From: Yersinia similis | GTDB taxonomy: Bacteria; Pseudomonadota; Gammaproteobacteria; Enterobacterales; Enterobacteriaceae | Reading direction: 5' to 3' | NCBI RefSeq assembly: GCF_001053095.1 | Contig: NZ_CGBP01000001.1 | Coordinates: 248,001 to 312,000 of the forward strand | DNA length: 64,000 bases | Shown here: one piece after another, positions 21,228-31,297 of the stretch | Numbering within the stretch: the stretch's first letter is position 1 | How the letters are laid out: each line of letters begins with the position of its first letter | Made by a program: the position numbers and the translations under genes | Notes under the pieces: model-generated | What the model was told of the DNA's origin: nothing | Databases searched by the model: none | Seen by the model: the letters and a program-made list of their open reading frames with translations, nothing else

Positions 21228-21239
21228 CCTGAGGAAACC

Positions 21240-22370
21240 ATGGCCTATACCACTTTTTCACAAAATAAAAATAATCAGTTACTCGAACCCATGTTCTTCG
21301 GTCAATCCGTCAACGTGGCACGTTTCGACCAACAAAAACACGCGATTTTCGAAAAACTGATTGAAAAACAGCTCTCTTTCTTCTGGCGTCCTGAAGAGAT
21401 CGACGTATCACGCGATCGTATCGATTACAACGCATTACCTGATCACGAAAAACACATTTTTATCAGCAATCTGAAGTACCAAACCTTGCTGGACTCCATT
21501 CAAGGCCGTAGCCCTAACGTAGCGCTGTTGCCGTTGATCTCAATTCCTGAGCTGGAAACCTGGGTGGAAACCTGGTCGTTCTCAGAGACTATCCACTCAC
21601 GCTCTTACACGCATATCATCCGCAATATCGTTAACGACCCATCAGTTGTTTTTGATGATATCGTGACCAACGAAGAGATCCTTAAACGCGCAAAAGATAT
21701 CTCAGCTTATTACGATGATTTGATTGAGATGACCAGCTATTACCATCTGCTGGGGGAAGGCACCCACCAGGTTAATGGTAAGACCGTGGTAGTAAAATTG
21801 CGTGATTTGAAAAAACAGCTCTATCTGTGCCTAATGAGCGTTAATGCCTTAGAAGCTATTCGTTTCTATGTCAGTTTTGCCTGTTCTTTCGCTTTTGCCG
21901 AACGTGAACTGATGGAAGGCAACGCAAAAATTATCAAAATGATTGCCCGCGATGAAGCACTGCATTTGACTGGCACACAACATATTCTCAACCTGATGCG
22001 CTTGGGTGAGGATGATCCGGAAATGGCAGAAATTGCCGAAGAGTGCCAACAACAGTGCTACGACCTATTTGTACTGGCGGCACAGCAAGAGAAAGAGTGG
22101 GCGGAATACCTGTTCCGTGATGGCTCAATGATCGGACTGAACAAAGAGATCCTGTGCCAATACGTAGAATATATTACGAACATCCGTATGCAGGCAGTCG
22201 GTCTGGGCGTGCCATTTAGCACCCGCACCAACCCTATTCCATGGATCAATTCTTGGTTAGTTTCCGATAACGTCCAGGTCGCACCACAAGAAGTGGAAGT
22301 CAGCTCCTATTTGGTCGGTCAGATTGATTCAGAAATCAGTGCTGACGATCTGAGTGATTTCGAGCTGTAA
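21240..22370 (+). CDS. nrdB: Class Ia ribonucleoside-diphosphate reductase, beta subunit
   Basis: A 376-residue diiron-tyrosyl radical protein that supplies the radical to NrdA. The start ATG at 21240 is preceded by GAGGAAACC, a good ribosome binding site, and gives [13 protein letters not shown], matching the known family start. In-frame codons upstream to 21081 belong to the repeat region and are not coding. Iron ligands and the radical Tyr lie in [32 protein letters not shown] and the earlier Asp/Glu segments. The C-terminus DDLSDFEL is the peptide that docks into NrdA. yfaE follows after 3 bp. Confidence 0.97.
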   Translation: MAYTTFSQNKNNQLLEPMFFGQSVNVARFDQQKHAIFEKLIEKQLSFFWRPEEIDVSRDRIDYNALPDHEKHIFISNLKYQTLLDSIQGRSPNVALLPLISIPELETWVETWSFSETIHSRSYTHIIRNIVNDPSVVFDDIVTNEEILKRAKDISAYYDDLIEMTSYYHLLGEGTHQVNGKTVVVKLRDLKKQLYLCLMSVNALEAIRFYVSFACSFAFAERELMEGNAKIIKMIARDEALHLTGTQHILNLMRLGEDDPEMAEIAEECQQQCYDLFVLAAQQEKEWAEYLFRDGSMIGLNKEILCQYVEYITNIRMQAVGLGVPFSTRTNPIPWINSWLVSDNVQVAPQEVEVSSYLVGQIDSEISADDLSDFEL

Positions 22371-22373
22371 TCC

Positions 22374-22631
22374 GTGAAAACGATTGTAACCTTGAATACC
22401 ACCGGAGCTCAGCTTAGTGTTCCGGCCAGTAGCCGCAATTTGCTAGAAACGCTGGAACACCATCAGTTACCGGTTGAATATCAGTGCCGATCAGGTTATT
22501 GCGGCTCTTGCCGCATGCGTTTACTGAAAGGTGAAGTCTGTTATTTGCAGCAGCCACTCGCTTTTATACAAGCAGGGGAGATCCTGCCCTGCTGCTGTCA
22601 GCCCGTGGGCGACATTGAAATCGAGCTTTAG
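22374..22631 (+). CDS. yfaE: 2Fe-2S ferredoxin YfaE, NrdB cofactor maintenance
   Basis: An 85-residue ferredoxin with the [2Fe-2S] cysteine pattern CRSGYCGSC and a downstream cysteine in ILPCCC. YfaE reduces the diferric NrdB and helps restore its tyrosyl radical. The start is GTG at 22374, only 3 bases after the nrdB stop, so translation is probably coupled. Length and sequence agree with E. coli YfaE. Confidence 0.93.
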   Translation: MKTIVTLNTTGAQLSVPASSRNLLETLEHHQLPVEYQCRSGYCGSCRMRLLKGEVCYLQQPLAFIQAGEILPCCCQPVGDIEIEL

Positions 22632-22664
22632 AAATACCTTGTTGATAAAACTGAGAGAAAAAAG

Positions 22665-23174
22665 ATGAAAAAATGTTCAATCATATTAGCCAGTGTGTTA
22701 CTAGCGGCATCAATCAATGCCATTGCTGAAACGCCTACGCCTCTCAATCAGCAACAACCGTTAGAAAAAATCGCACCTTATCCACAAGCCGATAAAGGTA
22801 TGAGTCGACAGGTCATTTTTCTTGATCCGCAAAAAGATGAAAGCCGCTTTAAAGTCGAGTTGCTGATCGGTAAAACTCTCAACGTTGACTGTAACCGCCA
22901 CATGCTCGGCGGCAATCTGGAAACCAGAACATTATCTGGTTGGGGATTCGATTATCTGGTGATGGATAAAATCTCACAACCCGCCTCAACCATGATGGCT
23001 TGCCCTGAAGACAGTAAACCGCAAGTGAAATTTGTCACCGCTAATTTGGGCGACGCGGCAATGCAGCGTTATAACAGCCGCCTGCCAATTGTGGTCTATG
23101 TGCCGCAAGGGGTGGAAGTTAAATACCGGATCTGGGAAGCGGGCGAAGATCTCAGGAGTGCGCAGGTCAAATAG
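22665..23174 (+). CDS. eco: Ecotin, periplasmic serine protease inhibitor
   Basis: A 169-residue secreted protein. A signal peptide of about 21 residues ([10 protein letters not shown] to NAIA) is followed by the conserved [16 protein letters not shown]. The reactive-site loop STMMAC places the P1 residue at M110, and cysteines 76 and 113 match the family disulfide. [14 protein letters not shown] and [13 protein letters not shown] are strongly conserved. Ecotin dimers inhibit trypsin-like, chymotrypsin-like and elastase-type proteases and protect the cell from host or gut proteases. It stands 33 bp after yfaE with its own AGAG ribosome binding site and could be an independent gene. Confidence 0.95.
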   Translation: MKKCSIILASVLLAASINAIAETPTPLNQQQPLEKIAPYPQADKGMSRQVIFLDPQKDESRFKVELLIGKTLNVDCNRHMLGGNLETRTLSGWGFDYLVMDKISQPASTMMACPEDSKPQVKFVTANLGDAAMQRYNSRLPIVVYVPQGVEVKYRIWEAGEDLRSAQVK

Positions 23175-23185
23175 TACTCATTAAC

Positions 23186-23205
23186 CAGGCGCTATTCCGC
23201 GCCTG
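23186..23205. terminator. Hairpin between eco and the CinA-like gene
   Basis: CAGGCGC (23186-23192) and GCGCCTG (23199-23205) form a 7-bp perfect stem between two convergent genes. No strong T-run is seen. Confidence 0.5.
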
Positions 23206-23231
23206 AGCTAAATATTGACATTATCTTTTAA

Positions 23232-24425
23232 TTACAAAATCTCAATAATATCCAACCAACCATGCTGCCCGCACACTGGGCCGCCCTTTAGCCAGCGCCG
23301 TAACATATCCTGTGCCAACATCGCGCTACTTTCCTGACGGATACGCAAACCATGGCGGCTAGCCTGATAGCGCACTGTCTGAGCAAAAGTCCTTTCAGGG
23401 GTATGTAATGCCACACTCAGTCGATCATTTTGCATCGCACTGACAGCCAACACGACCTGTGCCCCACACAGCATGGATAATGACTGTGCACGGCTGGCTA
23501 CCTCGGTCAGCGACTCTTGGCAATGAGCAGGTAACAACTCACCGCCGACCAATGGTGCTCCCGCACTCTGCAACTGCCAGTGCATCAGCCCAGCGGTAAA
23601 TTGCTCACTTACCGCCAGTAATAAGCCACGCTGTGTCAATTGTTCGGTTAAGAGTGCTGGCAAGCCCTTAGTACCTTCGAAAAGCGTACTTTCGCCTGCC
23701 ACCGCCCTCACCTGCTGCCAGACTTGCTCCATTGCCGAGCGTTGTGACGCTGGGCCAGTGAGTTTCAACTCAATGATTGGGGCCGATGAGCGGTAACCCA
23801 GCACCACGCCTTCAGGTAGTGGTAACGGATCCAGCTCCAGCGCCAGATCACTCTCTGAACGACCAAAAGTGGTCATTCGTAAACATAATGGCGGTTCAGC
23901 CACCTCAAAATTCTGCCGTAGACGCGGCATAATCTGCTGTTCAACCATCACTTTAAATTCAGATGGCACCCCCGGAGTGAAAAACATCAGGCACTTATTC
24001 AGTCGCAGAGCAAAGCCACAAGCAGTGCCTACGGGATTGTCCAGCATTTCAGCATTGGCCGGAATATGGGCCTGCTTACGATTAGTTGCCGACATCACCC
24101 GGCCACGCTCTATAAAGAACGCTTCCATACGAGCAATCCACTCCGGGTGCTCAATCAGTTCCACACCGGCGGCTCGGGCGGCAGCCAAGGCGCTCAAATC
24201 ATCACTGGTCGGCCCCAGGCCACCATTGACAATCAACACATCGGCAACTTGACTGCGCTCAGTCAATACCTCAATAAGGGCCGAAATATCATCGCCGACG
24301 GTTTCCCGGCTGCTGATTGGCAAGCCCTGATTAAAAAAATAATCAGCCAGCCAGGCAGCATTGGTATCAATAATCTGCCCATGCAGCACTTCATCTCCGG
24401 TACTCAACATCTCGACTCTGATCAT
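23232..24425 (-). CDS. CinA-like protein (YfaY type)
   Basis: A 397-residue protein with an N-terminal MoaB/MogA-like domain (EMLSTGDEVLHGQIIDTNAAWLA, NGGLGPTSDDLSA, FFTPGVPSEFK) and a degenerate C-terminal CinA domain. It matches E. coli YfaY (CinA-like), whose C-terminal NMN deamidase motif is poorly conserved. The N-terminal domain of CinA proteins has ADP-ribose pyrophosphatase activity in some bacteria. The start is placed at 24425, because GGAG lies 7 bases before that ATG and the protein then begins MIRVEML. The MEKK prefix from 24437 is unlikely. Position beside the nrdAB cluster is conserved in relatives. Confidence 0.85.
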   Translation of the reverse strand: MIRVEMLSTGDEVLHGQIIDTNAAWLADYFFNQGLPISSRETVGDDISALIEVLTERSQVADVLIVNGGLGPTSDDLSALAAARAAGVELIEHPEWIARMEAFFIERGRVMSATNRKQAHIPANAEMLDNPVGTACGFALRLNKCLMFFTPGVPSEFKVMVEQQIMPRLRQNFEVAEPPLCLRMTTFGRSESDLALELDPLPLPEGVVLGYRSSAPIIELKLTGPASQRSAMEQVWQQVRAVAGESTLFEGTKGLPALLTEQLTQRGLLLAVSEQFTAGLMHWQLQSAGAPLVGGELLPAHCQESLTEVASRAQSLSMLCGAQVVLAVSAMQNDRLSVALHTPERTFAQTVRYQASRHGLRIRQESSAMLAQDMLRRWLKGGPVCGQHGWLDIIEIL

Positions 24426-24517
24426 TTTCTTCTCCATTTATGCCAACAACGTCACTTTAAGAATGACGTTACCTAAATACAATCATTTCTCCATGCTATT
24501 TGGATCACTGCACTATT

Positions 24518-24659
24518 TATACCCGTCATACTTCACGTTACACGTCCGTTGGCTGTATTCGTTCACCCCAGTCACTACCTGTTGTTGATCTTAAATACAT
24601 AAGCTCCTAGGGGCTCTCTCAGTTGCCGCCTTCCTGAAACTCGAATTATTTGGGGTATA
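24518..24659. repeat. ERIC element with canonical core
   Basis: Terminal inverted repeats TATACCCGTCATACTTCA and CTCGAATTATTTGGGGTATA flank a core containing GTTCACCCCAGTCACT and ACATAAGCTCCTAGGGG, the classic ERIC primer regions. About 142 bp long. Confidence 0.9.
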
Positions 24660-24787
24660 GATCGCAACAACATATGCCCGTCGCTATTTTATTGATTTCA
24701 TTGTCGTAAACTATAATTTACACTCATCGTAACGACGATTTGACACAAACAGGCCAATCCACTACTCTTCTGCCTCAATAATTCCAA

Positions 24788-24943
24788 TATACCCCTCTTA
24801 TTTGACGTTGCAGCGGTGTTAACGGCTTTAATTTAACCGAATTACTGCGTGAATCAGCTCATCAGGATTAAATGAGTCTTATTTGAGGTTCATCCTGCGG
24901 GCTAGTATAGATGCTGGCCGCGATGCCATTTAGTTGGGGTATA
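24788..24943. repeat. Second, diverged ERIC element abutting tyrP
   Basis: It begins TATACCCCTCTTATTTGACG and ends TAGTTGGGGTATA. The core ACCGAATTACTGCGTGAATC and AGCTCATCAGGATT is a diverged ERIC core. It ends 15 bases before the tyrP ribosome binding site, so any tyrP mRNA starting upstream would carry it. Confidence 0.75.
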
Positions 24944-24967
24944 AATAGCCATGTAGTAGAGGAAAGC

Positions 24968-26176
24968 GTGAAGAATCGCACTCTGGGCAGTATATTTATC
25001 GTTGCAGGTACCACCATTGGTGCGGGCATGTTGGCAATGCCACTGGCGGCGGCAGGCGTTGGGTTTGGCGTCACACTAGCACTACTTGTTTCTCTTTGGT
25101 TATTAATGTGTTACACCGCATTATTGCTGGTGGAAGTTTATCAATATGAAACGGCTGATACTGGGCTTGGTACATTAGCCAAGCGCTACCTCGGTGGCCA
25201 TGGTCAATGGCTGACGGGTTTCAGTATGATGTTTCTGATGTATGCACTCACCGCTGCTTATATCAGTGGTGCGGGCGAATTATTGGCAACCAGTATCAGC
25301 CAATGGACTCAGCAATCATTCCCGACCTATCTCGGTGTCTTGCTATTTACCTTAGTCGCGGGTGGGGTGGTTTGCATCGGCACCCATTCGGTCGATTTAT
25401 TCAATCGTATCCTGTTCAGTGCAAAAATCATTTTCCTGATTGTAATGCTGGCACTGATGATGCCGCATATCGAAAAAACCAATCTACTGACATTGCCGCT
25501 AGAGCAAGGGCTGGCACTTTCTGCAATCCCGGTAATTTTTACTTCATTCGGTTTCCACGGCAGCATACCCAGTATTGTTAATTATATGGGCGGTAATATC
25601 CGTAAACTGCGCTGGGTATTTATCATCGGCAGTGCTATACCGCTTATCGCTTATATCTTCTGGCAATTAGCCACACTGGGGGCGATCTCCTCTCATACTT
25701 TTGTCGGTATTCTGGCCCAGCAAGCCGGTTTGAACGGTTTACTCCAAGCAGTACGCGAGGTCGTGGCCTCTCCCCATGTTGAACTGGCGGTGCATCTGTT
25801 TGCTGACCTGGCACTGGCAACCTCATTCCTGGGAGTAGCATTAGGGCTATTTGACTATTTGGCTGATTTATTTAAACGCCGAAATTCCATACGTGGCCGT
25901 TTACAAACGGGGTTAATTACCTTTACGCCGCCATTACTGTTTGCGCTGTTTTATCCACGTGGCTTTATTATGGCGTTGGGTTTTGCCGCGGTAGCATTGT
26001 CAGTATTGGCATTAATTCTGCCTGCAATGTTAGCGTGGAAAGCCCGTAAGCTTCATCAGGGAAAATATCAGGTTTGGGGTGGAAGACCCGCGCTGGCAAT
26101 CGTGTTTGCCTGTGGTGTTACCGTGATTGGTATTCAGATTGGTATCGTCACTGGCGCATTACCCGCTGTAGGGTGA
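24968..26176 (+). CDS. tyrP: Tyrosine-specific permease TyrP
   Basis: A 402-residue inner membrane amino acid:H+ symporter of the HAAAP family with about 11 membrane segments. [54 protein letters not shown] and [20 protein letters not shown] match TyrP closely, so tyrosine is the expected substrate. The start is GTG at 24968 with AGAGGA at 24958-24963. Upstream in-frame codons to 24911 lie inside the ERIC repeat and are rejected. A TyrR box was not recognised by eye. A perfect 16-bp hairpin follows the gene. Confidence 0.94.
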   Translation: MKNRTLGSIFIVAGTTIGAGMLAMPLAAAGVGFGVTLALLVSLWLLMCYTALLLVEVYQYETADTGLGTLAKRYLGGHGQWLTGFSMMFLMYALTAAYISGAGELLATSISQWTQQSFPTYLGVLLFTLVAGGVVCIGTHSVDLFNRILFSAKIIFLIVMLALMMPHIEKTNLLTLPLEQGLALSAIPVIFTSFGFHGSIPSIVNYMGGNIRKLRWVFIIGSAIPLIAYIFWQLATLGAISSHTFVGILAQQAGLNGLLQAVREVVASPHVELAVHLFADLALATSFLGVALGLFDYLADLFKRRNSIRGRLQTGLITFTPPLLFALFYPRGFIMALGFAAVALSVLALILPAMLAWKARKLHQGKYQVWGGRPALAIVFACGVTVIGIQIGIVTGALPAVG

Positions 26177-26186
26177 TACGTAACTG

Positions 26187-26230
26187 ACGAATAAGGGCGC
26201 ATATCCTGATAGGAATGCGCCCTTATTCGT
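26187..26230 (+). terminator. Terminator hairpin after tyrP
   Basis: ACGAATAAGGGCGCAT (26187-26202) and its perfect complement (26215-26230) enclose a 12-base loop, 11 bases after the stop. The stem is long; no clear T-tract follows. Confidence 0.65.
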
Positions 26231-26269
26231 TAGCCTAAAGTCATTTCCGTTAACCCAAAGCTATTGCCG

Positions 26270-26340
26270 TTGCAGCCAGGTAGCAAGTGAACGAAGCCCG
26301 ATGAGCTGACTCACGTCAGTAATTCGGGTAAGTAAATACC
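26270..26340. repeat. ERIC core remnant without terminal repeats
   Basis: CCCGATGAGCTGACTCACGT and GTCAGTAATTCGGGTAAG form the palindromic ERIC core, and GTGAACGAA precedes them. It shares the variant core seen inverted in the element at 24788-24943. The TATACCC ends are missing. Confidence 0.65.
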
Positions 26341-26436
26341 GCTAACTTTTATTTATACGAACAACACTGCAACTAAACTATAAGAACAACGCTGTATCTA
26401 TACGAACAACGCCGCAACGTCAAGGACGAAGGATAA

Positions 26437-26979
26437 TCAGAAATTCAGACCAGCGCCGATATACACCCCGTCCGCCAGACGATTATCCCGACGGCCTTCT
26501 TTACCTTCCATATTGATATAACGGTAACCGACATCAACCGTTAACGGACGGAATACGTTCCAGCGCACGCCCCCATTGGCTTCGCTGTAAGATTTCATAC
26601 CACTGGTCAACTCTTCCGGTGCGAAATATCCCTCACCGTATACGCTGAATGATTTGTTGATAGGATAGCTTAGCCCGCCGCCAATCGCCACTGCACCGCC
26701 ACTACTGCCATCTTCTGGCGACATATAAATCCCTTTGGCACCCACTGTCGCGGTCATTGGCCCAACGGGTAAATTAAACCCCAGCCCAAGACCCAGCACA
26801 TCGCCATCATGATCACTGCGCGCCCAGTTGCCACTAATGGCCAAACCGCCCGTGTTCGTCCCCAGGCCAAACCCTAAATTGGTGTAATGACGCCCGGTTT
26901 CAGCGTTAAAACTCACCGCACTGGCAGAACCGGCTACCAACAGCAGACTGGCTGCACACGCAACTAAATGCTTATTCAT
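26437..26979 (-). CDS. yfaZ: YfaZ family outer membrane protein
   Basis: A 180-residue small beta-barrel precursor. The signal peptide [21 protein letters not shown] precedes a mature part rich in alternating aromatic and small residues, ending with NF. HYTNLGFGLGTNTGGLAISG, GLGLGFNLPVGPM and VRWNVFRPLTVDVGYRYIN match E. coli YfaZ. Its function is unknown; a porin-like or structural outer membrane role is assumed from the barrel pattern. It is a single gene facing tyrP. Confidence 0.88.
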   Translation of the reverse strand: MNKHLVACAASLLLVAGSASAVSFNAETGRHYTNLGFGLGTNTGGLAISGNWARSDHDGDVLGLGLGFNLPVGPMTATVGAKGIYMSPEDGSSGGAVAIGGGLSYPINKSFSVYGEGYFAPEELTSGMKSYSEANGGVRWNVFRPLTVDVGYRYINMEGKEGRRDNRLADGVYIGAGLNF

Positions 26980-27340
26980 ATTGTTCTCTCATTGTTCGTT
27001 ATGTCACCGATTAGCCATTTCGAGCTAACGGTTTTTCCTGCGCTGAGTTTACCCGAAAAAAAACCTAAGACCACACGGATAAACTAATTAAGCAGCACAG
27101 TATTTCAAATGGCCATAATTTCAAATGATCGTAAGTTCCCACAGCAATAGCGATTGCCCATGTTAACAATAAGGCATACCTATTTGCTGAATGCTGTCAA
27201 TACGACTACAACTAGTGGGGAGATCAAAGAATAACACCGTGTTTTTGTTAAAATTATTATCTTGTCAATCCCATTTTTGACGCGATATCACGTTTAAACC
27301 TAAAACCGCAATCAATTCAACAGCCATACTGGAGAACATG
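26980..27340. other. Divergent promoter region between yfaZ and katA
   Basis: A 361-bp AT-rich gap between divergent genes. A direct repeat of TTTCAAATG/TTTCAAATGATCG is visible near 27101-27130. No OxyR site or other operator could be assigned with confidence. Confidence 0.4.
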
Positions 27341-28780
27341 ATGAGCAAGAAGAAAGGATTAACCACCGCGGCAGGCGCTCCCGTTGTCGATAATAATAAT
27401 GTTATTACGGCTGGCCGCCGTGGCCCTATGCTACTGCAAGATGTTTGGTTCCTGGAAAAATTAGCCCATTTTGACCGTGAAGTGATCCCTGAGCGCCGCA
27501 TGCATGCGAAAGGCTCCGGTGCATACGGTACGTTCACCGTAACTCATGATATTACCCAATATACTCGCGCAAAAATTTTCTCAGAGATCGGTAAAAAAAC
27601 AGACATGTTTGTCCGCTTCTCCACTGTCGCCGGTGAACGTGGTGCTGCAGATGCTGAACGTGATATCCGTGGTTTTGCCATGAAGTTTTATACCGAGGAA
27701 GGCAACTGGGATTTGGTTGGTAACGATACACCGGTCTTCTATCTACGTGATCCACTGAAGTTCCCAGACCTGAACCACGTCGTCAAACGCGACCCCCGTA
27801 CCAACCTGCGTAACCCGGTTTATAAATGGGATTTCTTCTCTCAACTGCCAGAGGCACTGCATCAATTAACCATCGATTTCAGTGACCGTGGCTTGCCAAA
27901 ATCCTACCGTCATATGCACGGTTTCGGTAGCCATACCTTTAGCCTAATCAATACCAATAATGAACGTTTCTGGGTTAAATTCCATTTCCGTTGCCAGCAA
28001 GGTATTGAAAACCTGATGGACGATGAAGCCGAAAAACTGATTGGTTCTGATAGAGAAAGCTCGCAGCGCGATCTGTATGAAGCGATTGAGCGCGGTGACT
28101 TCCCGCGTTGGAAACTACAGATTCAGGTAATGCCAGAGCACGAAGCATCACAAACACCTTATAACCCATTTGATCTGACTAAAGTGTGGCCGCACGGTGA
28201 TTACCCGCTAATCGATGTTGGTTACTTCGAATTGAATCGCAACCCGGAAAACTACTTCGCTGAAGTGGAACAATCCTCATTCAATCCAGCTAACGTTGTC
28301 CCTGGGATCAGTTTCTCCCCAGACCGCATGTTACAAGGCCGCCTGTTCTCATACGGTGATGCCGCCCGCTATCGTTTAGGGGTTAACCATCATCAGATCC
28401 CGGTGAACAGTGCTAAATGTCCGTTCCATAATTATCATCGTGACGGTGCAATGCGCGTTGACGGTAACAGTGGTAATGGCGCAACTTATGAGCCAAACAG
28501 CTTTGGTCTATTCCAGGAACAGCCTGATTTCAGCGAACCGCCATTAACATTGGAGGGGGCGGCAGATCATTGGAATCATCGCGAAGATACCGACTATTTC
28601 TCTCAACCACGAGCGCTGTTTAACCTACTCAGTGAAGAAGAACATCAACGCATGTTTACCCGTATTGCGGGCGAGTTATCGCAAGTCCCTGAAGCTATCC
28701 AACGCCGTCAGATAGATTTGTTTACTCAGGTTGATCCGGCTTACGGCGCAGGTGTGAAAAAAGCACTTGGCCTGAATTAA
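27341..28780 (+). CDS. katA: Monofunctional heme catalase KatA
   Basis: A 479-residue small-subunit catalase (clade 3 type) that dismutates hydrogen peroxide in the cytoplasm. The distal histidine is H55 in [32 protein letters not shown] and [12 protein letters not shown] cover the conserved heme pocket, and [14 protein letters not shown] carries the proximal heme-ligand tyrosine. The start at 27341 is favoured because GGAG (27331-27334) is 6 bases upstream; the ATG just before it at 27338 is also possible. It is a single gene ending at a hairpin shared with convergent dinG. Confidence 0.95.
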   Translation: MSKKKGLTTAAGAPVVDNNNVITAGRRGPMLLQDVWFLEKLAHFDREVIPERRMHAKGSGAYGTFTVTHDITQYTRAKIFSEIGKKTDMFVRFSTVAGERGAADAERDIRGFAMKFYTEEGNWDLVGNDTPVFYLRDPLKFPDLNHVVKRDPRTNLRNPVYKWDFFSQLPEALHQLTIDFSDRGLPKSYRHMHGFGSHTFSLINTNNERFWVKFHFRCQQGIENLMDDEAEKLIGSDRESSQRDLYEAIERGDFPRWKLQIQVMPEHEASQTPYNPFDLTKVWPHGDYPLIDVGYFELNRNPENYFAEVEQSSFNPANVVPGISFSPDRMLQGRLFSYGDAARYRLGVNHHQIPVNSAKCPFHNYHRDGAMRVDGNSGNGATYEPNSFGLFQEQPDFSEPPLTLEGAADHWNHREDTDYFSQPRALFNLLSEEEHQRMFTRIAGELSQVPEAIQRRQIDLFTQVDPAYGAGVKKALGLN

Positions 28781-28801
28781 ACTCGATAACCCCCTTTGAA
28801 C

Positions 28802-28849
28802 TGCACCCCAAATGTTGGATAACCACCTGATATTTGGAGGTGCATTTTT
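28802..28849. terminator. Bidirectional terminator between katA and dinG
   Basis: TGCACCCCAAAT and ATTTGGAGGTGCA pair with one mismatch or bulge and are followed by TTTTTA. The T-run overlaps the dinG stop codon. It resembles the kind of inverted terminus seen in some IS3-type elements, but no transposase is near. Confidence 0.75.
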
Positions 28850-31028
28850 ATGGCTTATCCCGTGTCTTCCTAACCCGCTTCGTCCGCTTAGCAGGCCCTT
28901 TCACCGCTGTAGGTGTCACCAACGGCCCCTCAGGCATATCCGGTTGTTCAATCGGGAAAACAGGCAATGCCGCTAACAACCGTGAACCATAACCTTTGGT
29001 TAATAAACGCCGATCATAAATCACAATTTCACCACGACACTCATTACTGCGGATCAACCGCCCGACTTGCTGAATCAAGTTGAATGAAGCGCTGGGTAGA
29101 CTTTGTACTTCAAACGGATAGCGCTTTAGTGATTTTAACCACTCTCCCTCAGTGAGGATCACCGGGCTGTCGATCGGTGGAAACGCAATTTTATGGATAT
29201 GGACTTGAGTCAGTAATTCACCCTTTAAATCCAGCCCTTCAGCAAATGATTGCAGACCAATCAATACACTGGCAGTGCCATTATTCACCCGTTTACGGTG
29301 CTCTTCGACCAGCCGATAACGCGGTTGATCCCCCTGAACCAGTAACATGAGGCGCAGATCGGTGACGTGGCTTAGGAATGTTTGCATCGCCCGATGGCTA
29401 CTGAACAGGATCAACATCCCCTTATGCCGCCCACTGGCGTGCTGAGCACGGAAGAATTGTGCCATTTCTGCCAGATGCTCTGCTTCATTCGCCATGGTGG
29501 GTTCAAAGCGCATTTTAGGGATAATCAATTTCCCCTGCTCAATATGATTAAACGGCGATGACAATGTTTCAAACCGATCACCGGCCTTCTCACTCAAGCC
29601 GCTCATCTCCTGTAAACGCGCAAAACTGTTCAGTGAGCGTAAGGTTGCCGAGGTCACAATCACATGGGGCACTTTGCGCCATAACATTTTATCTAACTGA
29701 TCACTGACGCGGATCCCGACACAGTGAAAGTAAATATGCGTTTGATTGTCACGGTATTCGCGGGTCACCCATTTAGAAATCGGCGCATTCGACGCTTTTT
29801 CCATCGCCGCCAACCGCCAAAGCTTGCTCATCGCCTCCAGATAACCCAGCATCCGGCTCATTTGTATGATCGCACGGTGTAAACGAACGATATCGTGCTT
29901 ACCGGTCTGTTCACTCAAATCATTGAGTACAAATTCGGCCACCCCACGCAAGGCATCCGTCAGCTTGAATAATTTGGCACAACTTTCCGTTAAACTTTCT
30001 GGTAGATCGCCCATCTCAAAACGGTACACCGCTGGATTGCCTTCAGTAGGCAGCAACTGACTCACTTGCTGTTCAACACTAAGCATCAGTTCGCGCAGTT
30101 GCTCGCAGTGATCTTTAAGGCGTTCAGGATGGGCTAGCCCAGGGGGATTTTTTGGCCGGTATTGCACCATGCATTGATCCACCAACCGAACAATCATATC
30201 CAACTGCATATTGGCAAATACCGCTGTGATTTCACCTTCAATTTCTAATGCATCACGTGCGACATCCGGTAAATGATGGCCTTCATCCAATACCAGCAAT
30301 AGCTCTTTGGGATTGGGCAAAACAGATTCAGTTTCCAATGCGGCCATCACTAATGCGTGGTTAGCCACCACGACATCGGCGCTTTCGATCTCTTTGCGGG
30401 CAATAAAGAACGGACATTCACGGAAATAATGGCAATTACGCCCCAGACAATTGGCTTTATCGGTACTCAATTTGGCCCATAAATTGTCACTGAGAGCTAA
30501 TTGATGATGATCGCGTAACCCATCCCAAACGTAGCTGTTCAGCGACTTAGACAATGCCAAACAAGTCGCTTGCTCTTCACCGTTTGCCGGTGCCAGTTCA
30601 TCACCAAGAAATAGCGATAAATCCCCCTGCCCGGACACATCAGTGCACATTGCAGCCAGGTTACGCGGACAGACATAACGCCCACGCCCAAAGGCTCCGG
30701 TAAATTTCAGGTCAGGAATGATTTTTTTCAACAGAGGTAAGTCTTTACTGTAAATCTGATCCTGTAACGCCACATTCGCGGTGCTGACTACTAACGGTTT
30801 ATTTTCTGCACGGCTGACAGCGATACCGGGGATCAGATAAGACAGCGTTTTACCAACACCCGTTGGTGCTTCAATAGCCAAATGGCGGCCAGCATCGCCT
30901 GATAGTGTTTTCGCCACTTCAGCAATCATCTGACGCTGTGGCGCCCGGGAAATAAAATCCGGTATCTGCTGTTGCAACGCCTTATACCACTGACTGATTT
31001 GTTCTTTTACTGCTGAAGACAACGCCAT
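28848..31028 (-). CDS. dinG: ATP-dependent DNA helicase DinG
   Basis: A 726-residue superfamily 2 (XPD-like) 5'-3' helicase with an iron-sulfur cluster. Walker A is EAPTGVGKT near residue 55, and the DEAH-like box is VLDEGHHL near 248. Cysteines of the FeS domain lie in YVCPRN and CLGRNCHYFRECPFF. C-terminal helicase motifs include TSATLRS and LIQQVGRLIRS. DinG unwinds R-loops, D-loops and G-quadruplexes and is SOS-inducible in E. coli. A LexA box was not found by eye in the short upstream region. The C-terminus is basic (KGPAKRTKRVRKTRDKP). Confidence 0.95.
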   Translation of the reverse strand: MALSSAVKEQISQWYKALQQQIPDFISRAPQRQMIAEVAKTLSGDAGRHLAIEAPTGVGKTLSYLIPGIAVSRAENKPLVVSTANVALQDQIYSKDLPLLKKIIPDLKFTGAFGRGRYVCPRNLAAMCTDVSGQGDLSLFLGDELAPANGEEQATCLALSKSLNSYVWDGLRDHHQLALSDNLWAKLSTDKANCLGRNCHYFRECPFFIARKEIESADVVVANHALVMAALETESVLPNPKELLLVLDEGHHLPDVARDALEIEGEITAVFANMQLDMIVRLVDQCMVQYRPKNPPGLAHPERLKDHCEQLRELMLSVEQQVSQLLPTEGNPAVYRFEMGDLPESLTESCAKLFKLTDALRGVAEFVLNDLSEQTGKHDIVRLHRAIIQMSRMLGYLEAMSKLWRLAAMEKASNAPISKWVTREYRDNQTHIYFHCVGIRVSDQLDKMLWRKVPHVIVTSATLRSLNSFARLQEMSGLSEKAGDRFETLSSPFNHIEQGKLIIPKMRFEPTMANEAEHLAEMAQFFRAQHASGRHKGMLILFSSHRAMQTFLSHVTDLRLMLLVQGDQPRYRLVEEHRKRVNNGTASVLIGLQSFAEGLDLKGELLTQVHIHKIAFPPIDSPVILTEGEWLKSLKRYPFEVQSLPSASFNLIQQVGRLIRSNECRGEIVIYDRRLLTKGYGSRLLAALPVFPIEQPDMPEGPLVTPTAVKGPAKRTKRVRKTRDKP

Positions 31029-31297
31029 GCATATCTTATCTAAACTGAATGATGCCCTATTGTCCCACAGAGCACCGCCTACGTCAGCCCGAAAGCGCCT
31101 TCATTGGCGTTAAAACACCGACTTGGTGTTAACCAAAGCGGGATAAAATTTACGTAATGAAGCAGTTATTTATGATTTGTCATAAATATATCACACAGAT
31201 GCGGTAAAAATTCTGCGCTGGGAAAATTCAGACAGATATTGAATACAGCAAAAATTTTATTATTCGCGTTTTTTCAATAAGAGAAACAGGGCAAAAC

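Noticed and set aside
21081..21239. 53-codon N-terminal extension of NrdB
   Set aside because: The extension is made of repeat and hairpin sequence; the family begins MAYTTF at 21240 with a strong ribosome binding site.
24911..24967. 19-codon extension of TyrP
   Set aside because: It is encoded by the ERIC element; GTG at 24968 with AGAGGA gives the family start.
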